Source of the DNA: Acidianus hospitalis
GTDB taxonomy: Archaea > Thermoproteota > Thermoprotei_A > Sulfolobales > Sulfolobaceae
Direction of reading: 5' to 3'
NCBI GenBank assembly: GCA_046533895.1
Contig: JAWDOK010000014.1
Span: forward strand, 1 to 31,905
Length of the DNA stretch: 31,905 nt
The notes beneath the pieces were generated by a model. The model did not search any database. It saw only the letters and a list, made by a program, of their open reading frames with translations, and was not told the DNA's origin. Within the stretch, counting starts at the first letter, position 1. Each line of letters begins with the position of its first letter. A program made the position numbers and the translations under genes. This document shows positions 1 through 6,884 of this stretch, piece by piece.

Positions 1-55
1 GCTAATTAACTATTATAGGAATTATTTTATACTTAATAAAAAGAAGGAAGAAAAA

Positions 56-793
56 TTAGCGTATTTCGTTTAATGACGCATAGAGAACATCCCTTTCAGT
101 CACGATCCCCTTAATTCCGTCAACTAAAAGCGAACCTATCCTTTTCTCGTTCATTATTCTCACTGCCTTCATTATAGGGTCGTTACTCCTAACTCCTATT
201 GGGTTTCTTGTCTCAATTTCGTTTACCATATGAAGACCTTTCGCTAACGCTTTAACTATATCTGCGGCAGTGATTATTCCTTCAACTTCTTTTCCTCTCA
301 CTACTGGTAACCTCCTAACGCCTTCGTATTCCATAAGTTTAGATGCAAAAAGCAAGTCCACGTCTGAAGGAATTGTTATGACGTCGGTGCTCATTATTGA
401 TTCTACTAATCCGGAGAACGTCATCTTTGATAGTAGTCTTATAACGTCCCTTTCCGTAAAGATTCCTCTCAATACCTTACCAGTGGTTATTACCAAACTG
501 CCTATCTTTTTACTTGCCATGATCCTTACAGCATTTCCTACTTCCTCATTTTCGTCAACAGTAATTACTCCTTTTGTGGCAATTTCGTCGGCCCTTGCTT
601 CAAAAACATCATCCTCCATTTTTGAATATGCCTTAACTACGTCTCTGGATGATATTATGCCTACTGGTTCATCTCCGCTCATTACTACTAGTCTTCCGGA
701 GGGAGTTGACGAAAGAGCATTAATAACTTCCTTTACGCTGTCCTCAGACCTCACCGTTACGACTATTTTACTCATTACTTCTCCTACTTTCAT
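56..793 (-). CDS. Protein with four CBS domains
   Basis: A 245-residue protein made entirely of CBS modules. Four repeats can be read: roughly residues 1-58 (starting KVGEVMS), 65-120 (ending GIFTERDVIRLL), 128-185 (VESIMS to GIITAADIVKAL) and 190-245 (ending KGIVTERDVLYASL). CBS pairs bind adenosine nucleotides and act as energy or ligand sensors. No catalytic domain is attached, so the partner is unknown. An in-frame ATG lies eight codons upstream at 817, but the TATA-like element at 827-837 puts transcription start near 808, inside that longer version, so I chose the ATG at 793. The gene stands alone, with a decayed gene on one side and the window edge on the other. Family is sure; function is not. 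Confidence 0.88.
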   Translation of the reverse strand: MKVGEVMSKIVVTVRSEDSVKEVINALSSTPSGRLVVMSGDEPVGIISSRDVVKAYSKMEDDVFEARADEIATKGVITVDENEEVGNAVRIMASKKIGSLVITTGKVLRGIFTERDVIRLLSKMTFSGLVESIMSTDVITIPSDVDLLFASKLMEYEGVRRLPVVRGKEVEGIITAADIVKALAKGLHMVNEIETRNPIGVRSNDPIMKAVRIMNEKRIGSLLVDGIKGIVTERDVLYASLNEIR

Positions 794-826
794 AATTATA
801 ATTATCTTTTTCCTCATTCATAAACT

Positions 827-837
827 TTTATTTAAAT
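827..837 (-). promoter_or_regulatory. TATA box of the four-CBS gene
   Basis: On the minus strand this reads CTATTTAAATA, a good archaeal TATA element. A start about 26 bases downstream falls near 808, which supports the ATG at 793 rather than the one at 817. Confidence 0.5.
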
Positions 838-932
838 AGCTCGCTCTAATCCCTCCATGAGTAGACAATAAGAAGATAGAGGCAATAAATGAGGAATAAT
901 TATTTTACTTCATTTAGTTCAAGTTTATTAAG

Positions 933-1336
933 ATGAGTAGGCTAAACAAAGAAATAAGTGAGTTAAGAGAGTTTCTTTCCGAAGATGATATAAAAAAGAT
1001 CGAGGATAGTCACGAAAGACTGCATAAAGAGTTTAAGCTATGAATAGCTACGTTCAGTGATAATAGATATCTTAAAGGATAGGCTAAACATTATAGGATA
1101 TTCTATAATAAAGGTTAGAAATTATTGAAATACTGAGTAAAAATAACATACTAAAGTTCTAGATTGAATAGAGGCCTTCAACTCTTAAAGATAATGATGT
1201 TTTAGAAAATTTTGAAATTTATTATAAACTAAGGTATTATGAGATCTCGTGCTTAGAATTAACAGAATTCGTGGATAAACTAGAGAAAGAAGATGAAAGA
1301 GAAATAATGAGAGGAGAGGAAGGAAGAAAAATATGA
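933..1336 (+). pseudogene. Decayed small gene, family unknown
   Basis: An ATG at 933 opens a 36-residue reading (MSRLNKEISELREFLSEDD...) that stops at 1041-1043. Protein-like text continues in another frame as LRSVIIDILKDRLNIIGYSIIK up to about 1115, then in a third frame as LEIIEILSKNN, two stops, and an open stretch from about 1153 to 1336 ending KLEKEDEREIMRGEEGRKI. Charged helix-forming text spread over three frames looks like one gene of about 130 codons broken by two frameshifts and two nonsense changes. I do not recognise the family. The first 36 codons could still be a small intact gene. This accounts for most of the 520-base gap between the CBS and oxidoreductase genes. Confidence 0.4.
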
Positions 1337-1360
1337 AATAATAAGGAGAAGAAAACACGA

Positions 1361-1867
1361 TTAAACTTCTTTTTCCTTCAATATCTCGTCAATTATAGTA
1401 GTAGGTTTTCCTTCTTTCTCTATTTTAACTTTAGCAGGAGGCAGTATTTTATAGCTTGGACTTGCAGAAGATATCCTCTCCTCGAAGGTATCTCTTTCTT
1501 CCTTATAGAATATTCCTATAGGTATCCTATCACCCCATTCTAATGCCTTCTCCATTGCCTGCAAGAACTTTTTCTTCTTATCCTCTTCGTTTCTCACTAC
1601 TGGGTCCCAATCAAGTTTGTAAATTCTCTTATCATACCATTCCTTAGTATTTATATCATTATAAGTTGGGCAAGGCTGGAGAACATCTATTAAAGCTAAT
1701 CCCTTATGCTTTATAGCTTCCTTTATTAACTCCTTAAGATGCTTGACGTCGTATGCATAACCTCTTGCTACGAAAGTGTAACCGGAAGCGAGAGCAACAG
1801 TTAAAGGATTAATATCGTCATTTATATTAGGCTTAGGCAAGGATTTAGTTTTTACACCTTTCTTCAA
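1361..1867 (-). CDS. 2-oxoacid:ferredoxin oxidoreductase beta subunit, C-terminal part (frameshifted)
   Basis: This is the downstream portion of the beta subunit, out of frame with its N-terminal part at 1845-2255. It contains KSLPKPNIND, the conserved ARGYAYDVKHLKELI region and LQPCPTYN, which in this family supplies the fourth cysteine of the [4Fe-4S] cluster. It ends in DEILKEKEV. The frame stays open on its 5' side until a TAG that takes the place of the Gln in the family motif G-L-T-K-G-Q-x-S-P. The apparent TTG start at 1867 lies in the middle of the normal protein and has no promoter or Shine-Dalgarno signal, so this piece is probably not translated alone. Joined, the two parts give a subunit of about 300 residues, the usual size. 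A real frameshift, a sequencing error and recoding are all possible. Confidence 0.8.
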   Translation of the reverse strand: MKKGVKTKSLPKPNINDDINPLTVALASGYTFVARGYAYDVKHLKELIKEAIKHKGLALIDVLQPCPTYNDINTKEWYDKRIYKLDWDPVVRNEEDKKKKFLQAMEKALEWGDRIPIGIFYKEERDTFEERISSASPSYKILPPAKVKIEKEGKPTTIIDEILKEKEV

Positions 1868-2255
1868 CGTTGGTGAAGCCTACCCCCTTTGTTAGTCCAT
1901 ATACTCCATTATCGTGAACAATCACAGTTATATCCACGTTTCTCCTACCTGCACTTACAAAGTGGCCTACTCCGATGCCTAGTTGGTCTCCATCTCCAGC
2001 GTTAACTATTACCTCAAGCTCTGGGTTAGCTAACTTTATTCCTATTGCAAATGGTAAAGCTCTCCCGTGAAGTGTATGAACTCCTGAAACGGGTATCCTA
2101 ACGAAATGCGGTAGCTTCCCTGAACAACCTATTCCAGAGACAAGCACTACCTTCTTTAAGTCTATCCCTAGCTCACTTATTGCTTGTTGTTCAGCATTAA
2201 GTATACCGAAATTACCACAGCCTGGGCACCAATCGTTCCATTTAGCTACCTGCAT
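1845..2255 (-). CDS. 2-oxoacid:ferredoxin oxidoreductase beta subunit, N-terminal part (frameshifted)
   Basis: The beta subunit binds thiamine pyrophosphate and the [4Fe-4S] cluster and, with the alpha subunit encoded just upstream, decarboxylates 2-oxoacids to acyl-CoA while reducing ferredoxin. Visible are WNDWCPGCGNFG (cluster cysteines 10 and 13), GIGCSGK (third cluster cysteine), HTLHGRA and NAGDGDQLGIG, the metal-TPP motif. The start overlaps the 3' end of the alpha gene by 14 bases, which suggests translational coupling. After GVYGLTKG the frame leaves the family sequence and ends in VGFTNVEERCKN. The correct continuation (ASPTLKKGVKT) lies in the next frame. The break is in the run of five G residues and following bases at 1880-1887. 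Confidence 0.85.
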   Translation of the reverse strand: MQVAKWNDWCPGCGNFGILNAEQQAISELGIDLKKVVLVSGIGCSGKLPHFVRIPVSGVHTLHGRALPFAIGIKLANPELEVIVNAGDGDQLGIGVGHFVSAGRRNVDITVIVHDNGVYGLTKGVGFTNVEERCKN

Positions 2256-4071
2256 TTAACACCACCCTCTTTTCTCCTTTAATTGCAGATAAAATTCCAT
2301 CCCTTACTTCGTCTCTGCCCATTGGTCTTCCGTTCCATTTAAGTATATAGTTAGTAACTTCTACTCCGTACTGCTTAAGTAAAATAGCTGCTTGAGCCTC
2401 ATAATTTCCTTCTATATCTATAATGAGATCCTTATCTTCAAGCAATTTCTTTACACTTTTAGGGAATGGATTGAACATCCTAAGTTGAATTACCGCAAAC
2501 TTTTGATCCAATTCCTCAACGGCATCTAATACTGCGCCCTTAGGTGAGCCCCAGGTTACTATGGCATATTTTGAGTCCAAATCTCCGTAAACGTTATATC
2601 TCTTTTCTTCTGGAATTTCCTTATCTGCAGTCTCCAACTTTCTCATTCTCTTCTCGTACATTTTTACCCTATTCACTGGATCTTCTGAGATGTGACCGAA
2701 AGTATTATGCTCGTCCCCTGTATAATATACCGTGGATTCGCCTAAAAGCAACCTTGGTGAAATTCCAGAATCTGTGAACTTAAACCTCTCATTATCGTCA
2801 CCTATAGTGCTTCTCTCAATTTCTATATCGCCTCCTAACTCATCTAGATCAACAATGGAATATGCATTGGCTAACGCTTTTTCAACTAAATGGATTACAG
2901 GAGTCTGGTATTTTTCAGCTAAATTGAAAGCCCATATTGCGTCCTTTAATGCCTCTACATGGTCTCCTGAAGCTATTACTATCCTAGGAAATTCTCCGTG
3001 ACTAACGTGCATTGCGAAAAGTAAATCGGCTTGAGAAGTCCTAGTAGGTTGACCTGTAGATGGTCCACCTCTCATGTAATAAGTTATTACTATTGGAACT
3101 TCGTTCATACCAGCCCAACCTATTCCTTCTGTCATTAAGGAAAATCCTGGACCAGAAGTAGCTGTTGCGGCTCTCACTCCTGTCAAAGCTGCTCCAGAAG
3201 CCATGTTTACTGCAGCGAGTTCGTCCTCAGCTTGAACTACAACTATAGTCCTTTTCCTCTTATCTCCAGTTACGGGGTCTACATAAAGGACCTCCTGGTG
3301 AGCCTCTATAAACGTACTTTCGTCACTTGCCGGAGTAATTGGATAATAAGATTGGAAACCGATACCGGCATATATTTTACCTATTGCAACTGCAGTATTA
3401 CCGTCTATTTGAACTCTCCTTTTCTTCTGAGGTAATTCCTTCAAGTTGAAAATGGGTGACAATTTAACTTTATCTGCTGCGCTAAGGTTTAGCTTTACGA
3501 AAGTTTCTTGTTTAAAAGTCCTTTTTAAAGCCTCGTACAAGTAATCTTTCCTTAAGCCTAAAAGATCGTAAGACGCTGATATAGCAATAGTATTCCTTGC
3601 TCTGTCTATAACGGAAAGCGGTAATTTCATTTCTTCGGCTACTTTCTTCAGTATTTCATCATAATCTATGCCTATAGTAGTTACTCCTTTACTCTCCAAA
3701 TAGTCTATTACGTCTTTTACTGTCTTAAATGGTATTCTCTCTGCAGTTTCAGGCTCAATGCTTTGTATTCTATCTTTCTCTACATTAAGTACTCCTTTAT
3801 TATAAATAATCACCTTTTGAACGTCTTGATAATGTTGAAAGACAGTCTCAGCGTCAAAAGAGGCCAAAATATCAACCTTATGCGAAATGCTCCTAGCTTT
3901 TTCATCGCTTATTGTCAAGTTAAAATATGAGTGCCTGCCCTTAATGTTGGAATAATACTCTCTGTTACCGTAAATGTAATAGCCGGCCCTTGCTATCGCA
4001 TTGCCAAAAATGTTTGCCGAAGTGTCAACTCCTGTGCCTTGTGCTCCTCCAATCATCCAAGTAATTTTCAT
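2242..4071 (-). CDS. 2-oxoacid:ferredoxin oxidoreductase, fused gamma-alpha subunit
   Basis: A 609-residue subunit of the Sulfolobales two-subunit enzyme. Residues 1-190 are the gamma-like domain (GGAQGTGVDTSANIFG near the start, GRHSYFN at 45-51). The alpha domain follows, with the YPITP signature at 243-247 and the TATSGPGFSLM segment that contacts TPP and substrate. The length is close to the usual 610-630. It is the first gene of a two-gene unit with the beta subunit, and it drives CoA-dependent oxidation of pyruvate, 2-oxoglutarate and related acids with ferredoxin as acceptor. A TATA-like TATTTAAAA at about 4100-4108 gives a short leader, and GAGGAG lies just before the ATG. This subunit looks intact, but its partner is frameshifted, so activity depends on whether that break is real. 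Confidence 0.93.
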   Translation of the reverse strand: MKITWMIGGAQGTGVDTSANIFGNAIARAGYYIYGNREYYSNIKGRHSYFNLTISDEKARSISHKVDILASFDAETVFQHYQDVQKVIIYNKGVLNVEKDRIQSIEPETAERIPFKTVKDVIDYLESKGVTTIGIDYDEILKKVAEEMKLPLSVIDRARNTIAISASYDLLGLRKDYLYEALKRTFKQETFVKLNLSAADKVKLSPIFNLKELPQKKRRVQIDGNTAVAIGKIYAGIGFQSYYPITPASDESTFIEAHQEVLYVDPVTGDKRKRTIVVVQAEDELAAVNMASGAALTGVRAATATSGPGFSLMTEGIGWAGMNEVPIVITYYMRGGPSTGQPTRTSQADLLFAMHVSHGEFPRIVIASGDHVEALKDAIWAFNLAEKYQTPVIHLVEKALANAYSIVDLDELGGDIEIERSTIGDDNERFKFTDSGISPRLLLGESTVYYTGDEHNTFGHISEDPVNRVKMYEKRMRKLETADKEIPEEKRYNVYGDLDSKYAIVTWGSPKGAVLDAVEELDQKFAVIQLRMFNPFPKSVKKLLEDKDLIIDIEGNYEAQAAILLKQYGVEVTNYILKWNGRPMGRDEVRDGILSAIKGEKRVVLNAGS

Positions 4072-4237
4072 TGCTCCTCAATCTATAATTATGGAAAAAG
4101 AATATTTAAAATAATGTAATGAATGATGAAGAGTTTACTAAAAAAGTTTAAACAAATAACTATTATTACCAGACAATCTTAAGGTAAAATATGCAGATAT
4201 TATATTAGATAAATAGACAAAACTTGGTTAAAAAGAG

Positions 4238-4552
4238 TTAGATAGGGCAAAGTAATGCATACCTTTCCTTCTTTCTCTCTATTTTCTCAGATAAAATTGG
4301 GTGTTTACCCGTGGCGTAACTTATCCTTACTTTTAATTCCGCCACGGGCACCCCTCTCAAGGGATCATACACATTCACCCTTAAATCATTGAGGCTAGTC
4401 GAGGGAAACACCAATACCCTCTCATCCACCTTCCTTACCAAGTTAAGAGGAGCAATAGAATCCCTCTCCAAAAGAACTTCACCGCTTTCTAGGTACCTAG
4501 CGTTCACCTTGAAAACTCTAATACCCCCACCCTCGTGAGCAGAGCCCGTCAT
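4238..4552 (-). pseudogene. Relic of the 3' end of an IS607-type tnpB
   Basis: The reading MTGSAHEGGGIRVFKVNARYLESGE... matches the C-terminal 50 residues of the tnpB at 22455-23693 almost residue for residue, and it runs on where that copy is frameshifted (LNDLRVNVYDPLRGVPVAEL). Nucleotide similarity to that element covers about 4302-4573: from the terminal TGTTTACCCGTGGCG at the right end to AAGGTTTTTAACCCCTA inside tnpB. The last 20 codons (4238-4299) lie outside the element. No catalytic part of TnpB is present, so this is not a transposase gene. It is joined in the same frame, with one TAG between, to the ATPase fragment at 4556-4660. Confidence 0.75.
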
Positions 4553-4573
4553 CAGCTAGGGGTTAAAAACCTT
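4302..4573 (-). repeat. Solo right-end module of an IS607-type element (copy A)
   Basis: About 270 bases shared with the right end of the element at 22366-24271 and, in shorter form, with 28661-28827. A GG dinucleotide abuts the terminus at 4300-4301, as in the full element. In TnpB elements this end encodes the guide-RNA scaffold, so a solo copy could be a stranded scaffold. No left end was found nearby. Confidence 0.7.
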
Positions 4574-4660
4574 ATAATTAATAAAAAGATTGACATAATC
4601 TTCTCTATCAAAGAATTTGTCTTCTTCCGTTAATTCTCTTCCAAATATAAACTTGACCAT
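4556..4660 (-). pseudogene. N-terminal fragment of an archaeal ATPase-like gene
   Basis: An ATG at 4660 opens 34 codons reading MVKFIFGRELTEEDKFFDRE-DYVNLFIN, which resembles the start of crenarchaeal ATPases, where a D-R-E block precedes the Walker A motif. After about 29 codons the sequence passes into the tnpB tail of the neighbouring relic and meets a TAG at 4556-4558. The Walker motifs are absent. The text past the relic (ILSEKIERKKERYALLCPI, 4238-4299) may be the far end of the same gene. I infer that an element insertion followed by deletion destroyed the gene. The assignment rests on a short N-terminus and is tentative. Confidence 0.4.
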
Positions 4661-4688
4661 ACGGTACCGATATAATATCGGTACCGTA
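4660..4688. promoter_or_regulatory. Perfect 29-bp palindrome, probable operator
   Basis: Two 14-base arms (TACGGTACCGATAT and its exact complement) flank a single central base. It abuts the ATG of the ATPase fragment at 4660. A TATA-like TTTAAA at about 4690-4698 on the minus strand would place transcription start within it. That position is typical of a repressor operator. Perfect symmetry over 28 bases is far from chance. Confidence 0.65.
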
Positions 4689-4782
4689 GTTTAAATTAGT
4701 TATACGGATAGTTTGCAATTGTACTATACCTAAGGTATTTAGTTGCGTAATCTTCTTATATTAAGAGATATAATTTATCATT

Positions 4783-5025
4783 ATGGATTACTTCCTAGTT
4801 ATTAAAAATAGATACCGAGAGTTCATGAAGGCTTATGAAAATTGTAAAAAATGCGTAGATTGTGAAGCGTGTGATGAGGCGGAGTTAACTGCTGATGAAA
4901 TACTAAGCATAATAAACGACATGGAAGTAGATAAACTGTCTGAAGAGGAGAGGAAAGAAGTTAAGGACATATTATTCACCGTTTCCTCAATATTCGATCA
5001 ATTAAGAAAATCGAAAGAAAGATAA
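4783..5025 (+). CDS. Small protein with a CxxCxxCxxC motif
   Basis: An 80-residue protein I do not recognise. Residues 21-30 read CKKCVDCEAC, four cysteines each two apart, a spacing that can hold a [4Fe-4S] cluster or zinc. The rest is acidic and predicted helical (DEILSIINDMEVDKLSEEERKEVKDILFTVSSIFDQL), possibly a coiled coil. The usual ferredoxin proline after the fourth cysteine is absent and there is only one cluster motif. TTATATTA at about 4755-4762 is 26 bases before the ATG, so the mRNA is likely leaderless. It lies between the palindrome and a broken winged-helix gene. Codon use and promoter suggest a real gene; the function is unknown. Confidence 0.65.
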   Translation: MDYFLVIKNRYREFMKAYENCKKCVDCEACDEAELTADEILSIINDMEVDKLSEEERKEVKDILFTVSSIFDQLRKSKER

Positions 5026-5095
5026 TTTTCTATTATCGTTTTTCTAAATCTATTAGCTCATTACTAGATTTATTTATAATAAAAATTGAATTTTT

Positions 5096-5585
5096 ATGTA
5101 TAAGAATGTAATGAAAAGTCTTGTCAAGGAAAATGGATTTAAGGAATACTCTAGAGATTTGCTTATGGATCTTAATAGGATTATTAAAGATAAAACAAGG
5201 AAAAATATCCTAATTTACCTAAAAAATAAAGGAAAAGCTGCTTATTCAGAAATTCCTAGAGATATAAAACTATCTACAGGAAAATTAAATTATCATTTAA
5301 AAATTCTCGAACCTTTAATAGAAAAGGAAGGAGAGTATTATAAACTTAATGAAAGGTGAACAACTCGTTAGTATAATGCTGAGCCTTGAAGGAGATAAAG
5401 ACGAAACTCGGTATAATAAGGTCTTGCCACAATATTTAGCATTATTAGGTGTAGTTATATTTTTACTAACTAGGACACTACACGTTTCCTTTACTTATAT
5501 ACTTCTGAAAAACGTATCTAGAAATTCTTACCAGGTCTTCTGGCCCCAGCTTTTCATCAGCGTTAAAATTCGGTTTCTCTTTTAA
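5096..5585 (+). pseudogene. Winged-helix DNA-binding membrane protein, frameshifted and 3'-truncated
   Basis: Codons 5096-5359 give an ArsR-like winged helix: LMDLNRIIKDKTRKNILIYL, then AYSEIPRDIKLSTGKLNYHLKILEPLIEKEGEYYKLNE. The frame ends at once in TGA, but the next frame continues the family pattern without a gap: GEQLVSIMLSLEGDKDETR, then a hydrophobic span VLPQYLALLGVVIFLLT. Archaeal proteins of this kind carry a DNA-binding head followed by membrane helices, so one base has probably been lost near 5355. From about 5478 the reading lies antisense to the end of the next gene and is no longer family-like, so the 3' end is also lost. The first 87 codons alone could still make a soluble DNA-binding protein. 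Confidence 0.6.
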
Positions 5586-6674
5586 ACTAATTAATCCTGC
5601 TTTAGGAATTCCAGCTCTTCTTATTCTCTCTATTGATTTTTCTGCTTCAGCTTTTGAAAACTCACCCAATTTTACTTCATAACCTATAATTGGCTTCCCT
5701 TTCCCCAATAACACAATATCTATGTCTTCATAAGGAGAATAAGCTAAAGTTGCGTTATGTTTTTCTGCTAAGAGCTCACCTATTGAAAATTGAACTTCCT
5801 TACCTATAGGCAGTTCTCCAACGTTCTCTGTAAAAGATACATTATACTTTGCTTCAGCATAAAAGATTAATGATATTATTGGAGATGAAATTTTATAATA
5901 CCACCTTGCCCTCTTTTTCTCTCCATAAATAGGAATTTTCTCAACTAACCCCATATTTTTGAGAGTTTCCAAATAACCGCTTACCGAAGAAGGAGTAACA
6001 TTAAATCCTTTACTGTTAAGAGTGCCGGCAATTATTGCAGTGTTCCACTCACCTTCTGCTAAAGATAATAAAATCGCCTCGTAAAGACTGGTTAACTGCC
6101 TTTCTTCTTCTTCAAATATCTCTCCAATTAACGCTTTAGTGACCATGTAAAGCTGATAAGCCTTATCTTCCAAATCTTTCACGCTTTTAACGAAACTTAA
6201 AGTCCATGGATCTCTGTAAATCAATGATAGCAAAGGGTCGCCCACTTGACTCAAAACGTCAGAATAATGGATAATTCCCAGATTATATGGTAAAACAAGG
6301 CCTAAAAGTGGGCTTTGCCTATCTACCAACTTTTGCATTATCCTAAAGCTTGAGCCTACAAGGATGAGTTTACCGTTAGGATGCTCAACACTAAGCCCAT
6401 CCCAGTATTTTTCGGGCATCCTTTGGAATTCGTCTATAACAACTGTTTTATTTTCCCTCAAAGCTTTGATTGTTAAGGAAAAAGCTTCACTAATATTCCT
6501 AAAAGAGTTGTCTTTAGGAAAATAAGCTTGTAAGTCTCTAGTTATTACATAGTACAAATCATAATTTACGTACTTTCTAACTAGGAAGGATTTGCCAACT
6601 TTTCTTCTGCCGTAAACTAAAGTCCAAGAGCTGAAGTTCTTTACGTCATTATATTCTCTTCGCAATATTTCCAT
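5478..6674 (-). CDS. Archaeal ATPase with winged helix and DUF234 nuclease-like domain
   Basis: A 398-residue P-loop ATPase of the archaeal (MNS) group. Walker A is GRRKVGKS at 22-29 and Walker B is TVVIDEFQRMP near 76-86. A winged-helix region follows around 195-270 (NTAIIAGTLNSKGFNVTPSSVSGYLETLKNMGLV). The C-terminal third carries YEDIDIVLLG...IIGYEVKLG, the D...ExK pattern of the PD-(D/E)XK-like DUF234 domain. Such proteins are widespread in archaea, often near mobile DNA, and none of this type has a settled role. A TATA-like ATTATATAATGG near 6691-6702 fits a leaderless start. Its 3' end overlaps the broken winged-helix gene tail to tail by about 100 bases. It looks intact. Confidence 0.85.
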   Translation of the reverse strand: MEILRREYNDVKNFSSWTLVYGRRKVGKSFLVRKYVNYDLYYVITRDLQAYFPKDNSFRNISEAFSLTIKALRENKTVVIDEFQRMPEKYWDGLSVEHPNGKLILVGSSFRIMQKLVDRQSPLLGLVLPYNLGIIHYSDVLSQVGDPLLSLIYRDPWTLSFVKSVKDLEDKAYQLYMVTKALIGEIFEEEERQLTSLYEAILLSLAEGEWNTAIIAGTLNSKGFNVTPSSVSGYLETLKNMGLVEKIPIYGEKKRARWYYKISSPIISLIFYAEAKYNVSFTENVGELPIGKEVQFSIGELLAEKHNATLAYSPYEDIDIVLLGKGKPIIGYEVKLGEFSKAEAEKSIERIRRAGIPKAGLISLKEKPNFNADEKLGPEDLVRISRYVFQKYISKGNV

Positions 6675-6884
6675 GAATATATTTTCACCATTATATAATC
6701 AGGAAAATATTATCAAAAATTTTGCTCTCTATCTAGGAAACTCATTAAAAGAAGAAATTTCAATTCTCATTATCATTAACTTGTGAAATGATGAATAATT
6801 TTTAATAGAATTGCGTGACATTCATTTTATTTTTTATATATAGCCTCATAATACTTTTATATTCGTTGAAATAATGTATAAACA

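Noticed and set aside
270..839. 189-codon open frame on the plus strand
   Set aside because: It is antisense to the four-CBS gene and rich in Ser, Thr and Ile; the CBS reading has clear family repeats.
5349..5585. Separate 78-residue membrane protein
   Set aside because: Its N-terminus continues the winged-helix protein after a one-base shift, and its C-terminus is antisense to the ATPase gene.
6786..6830. Possible C/D box RNA starting at ATGATGA
   Set aside because: No CTGA box at a suitable distance and no D'/C' pair.
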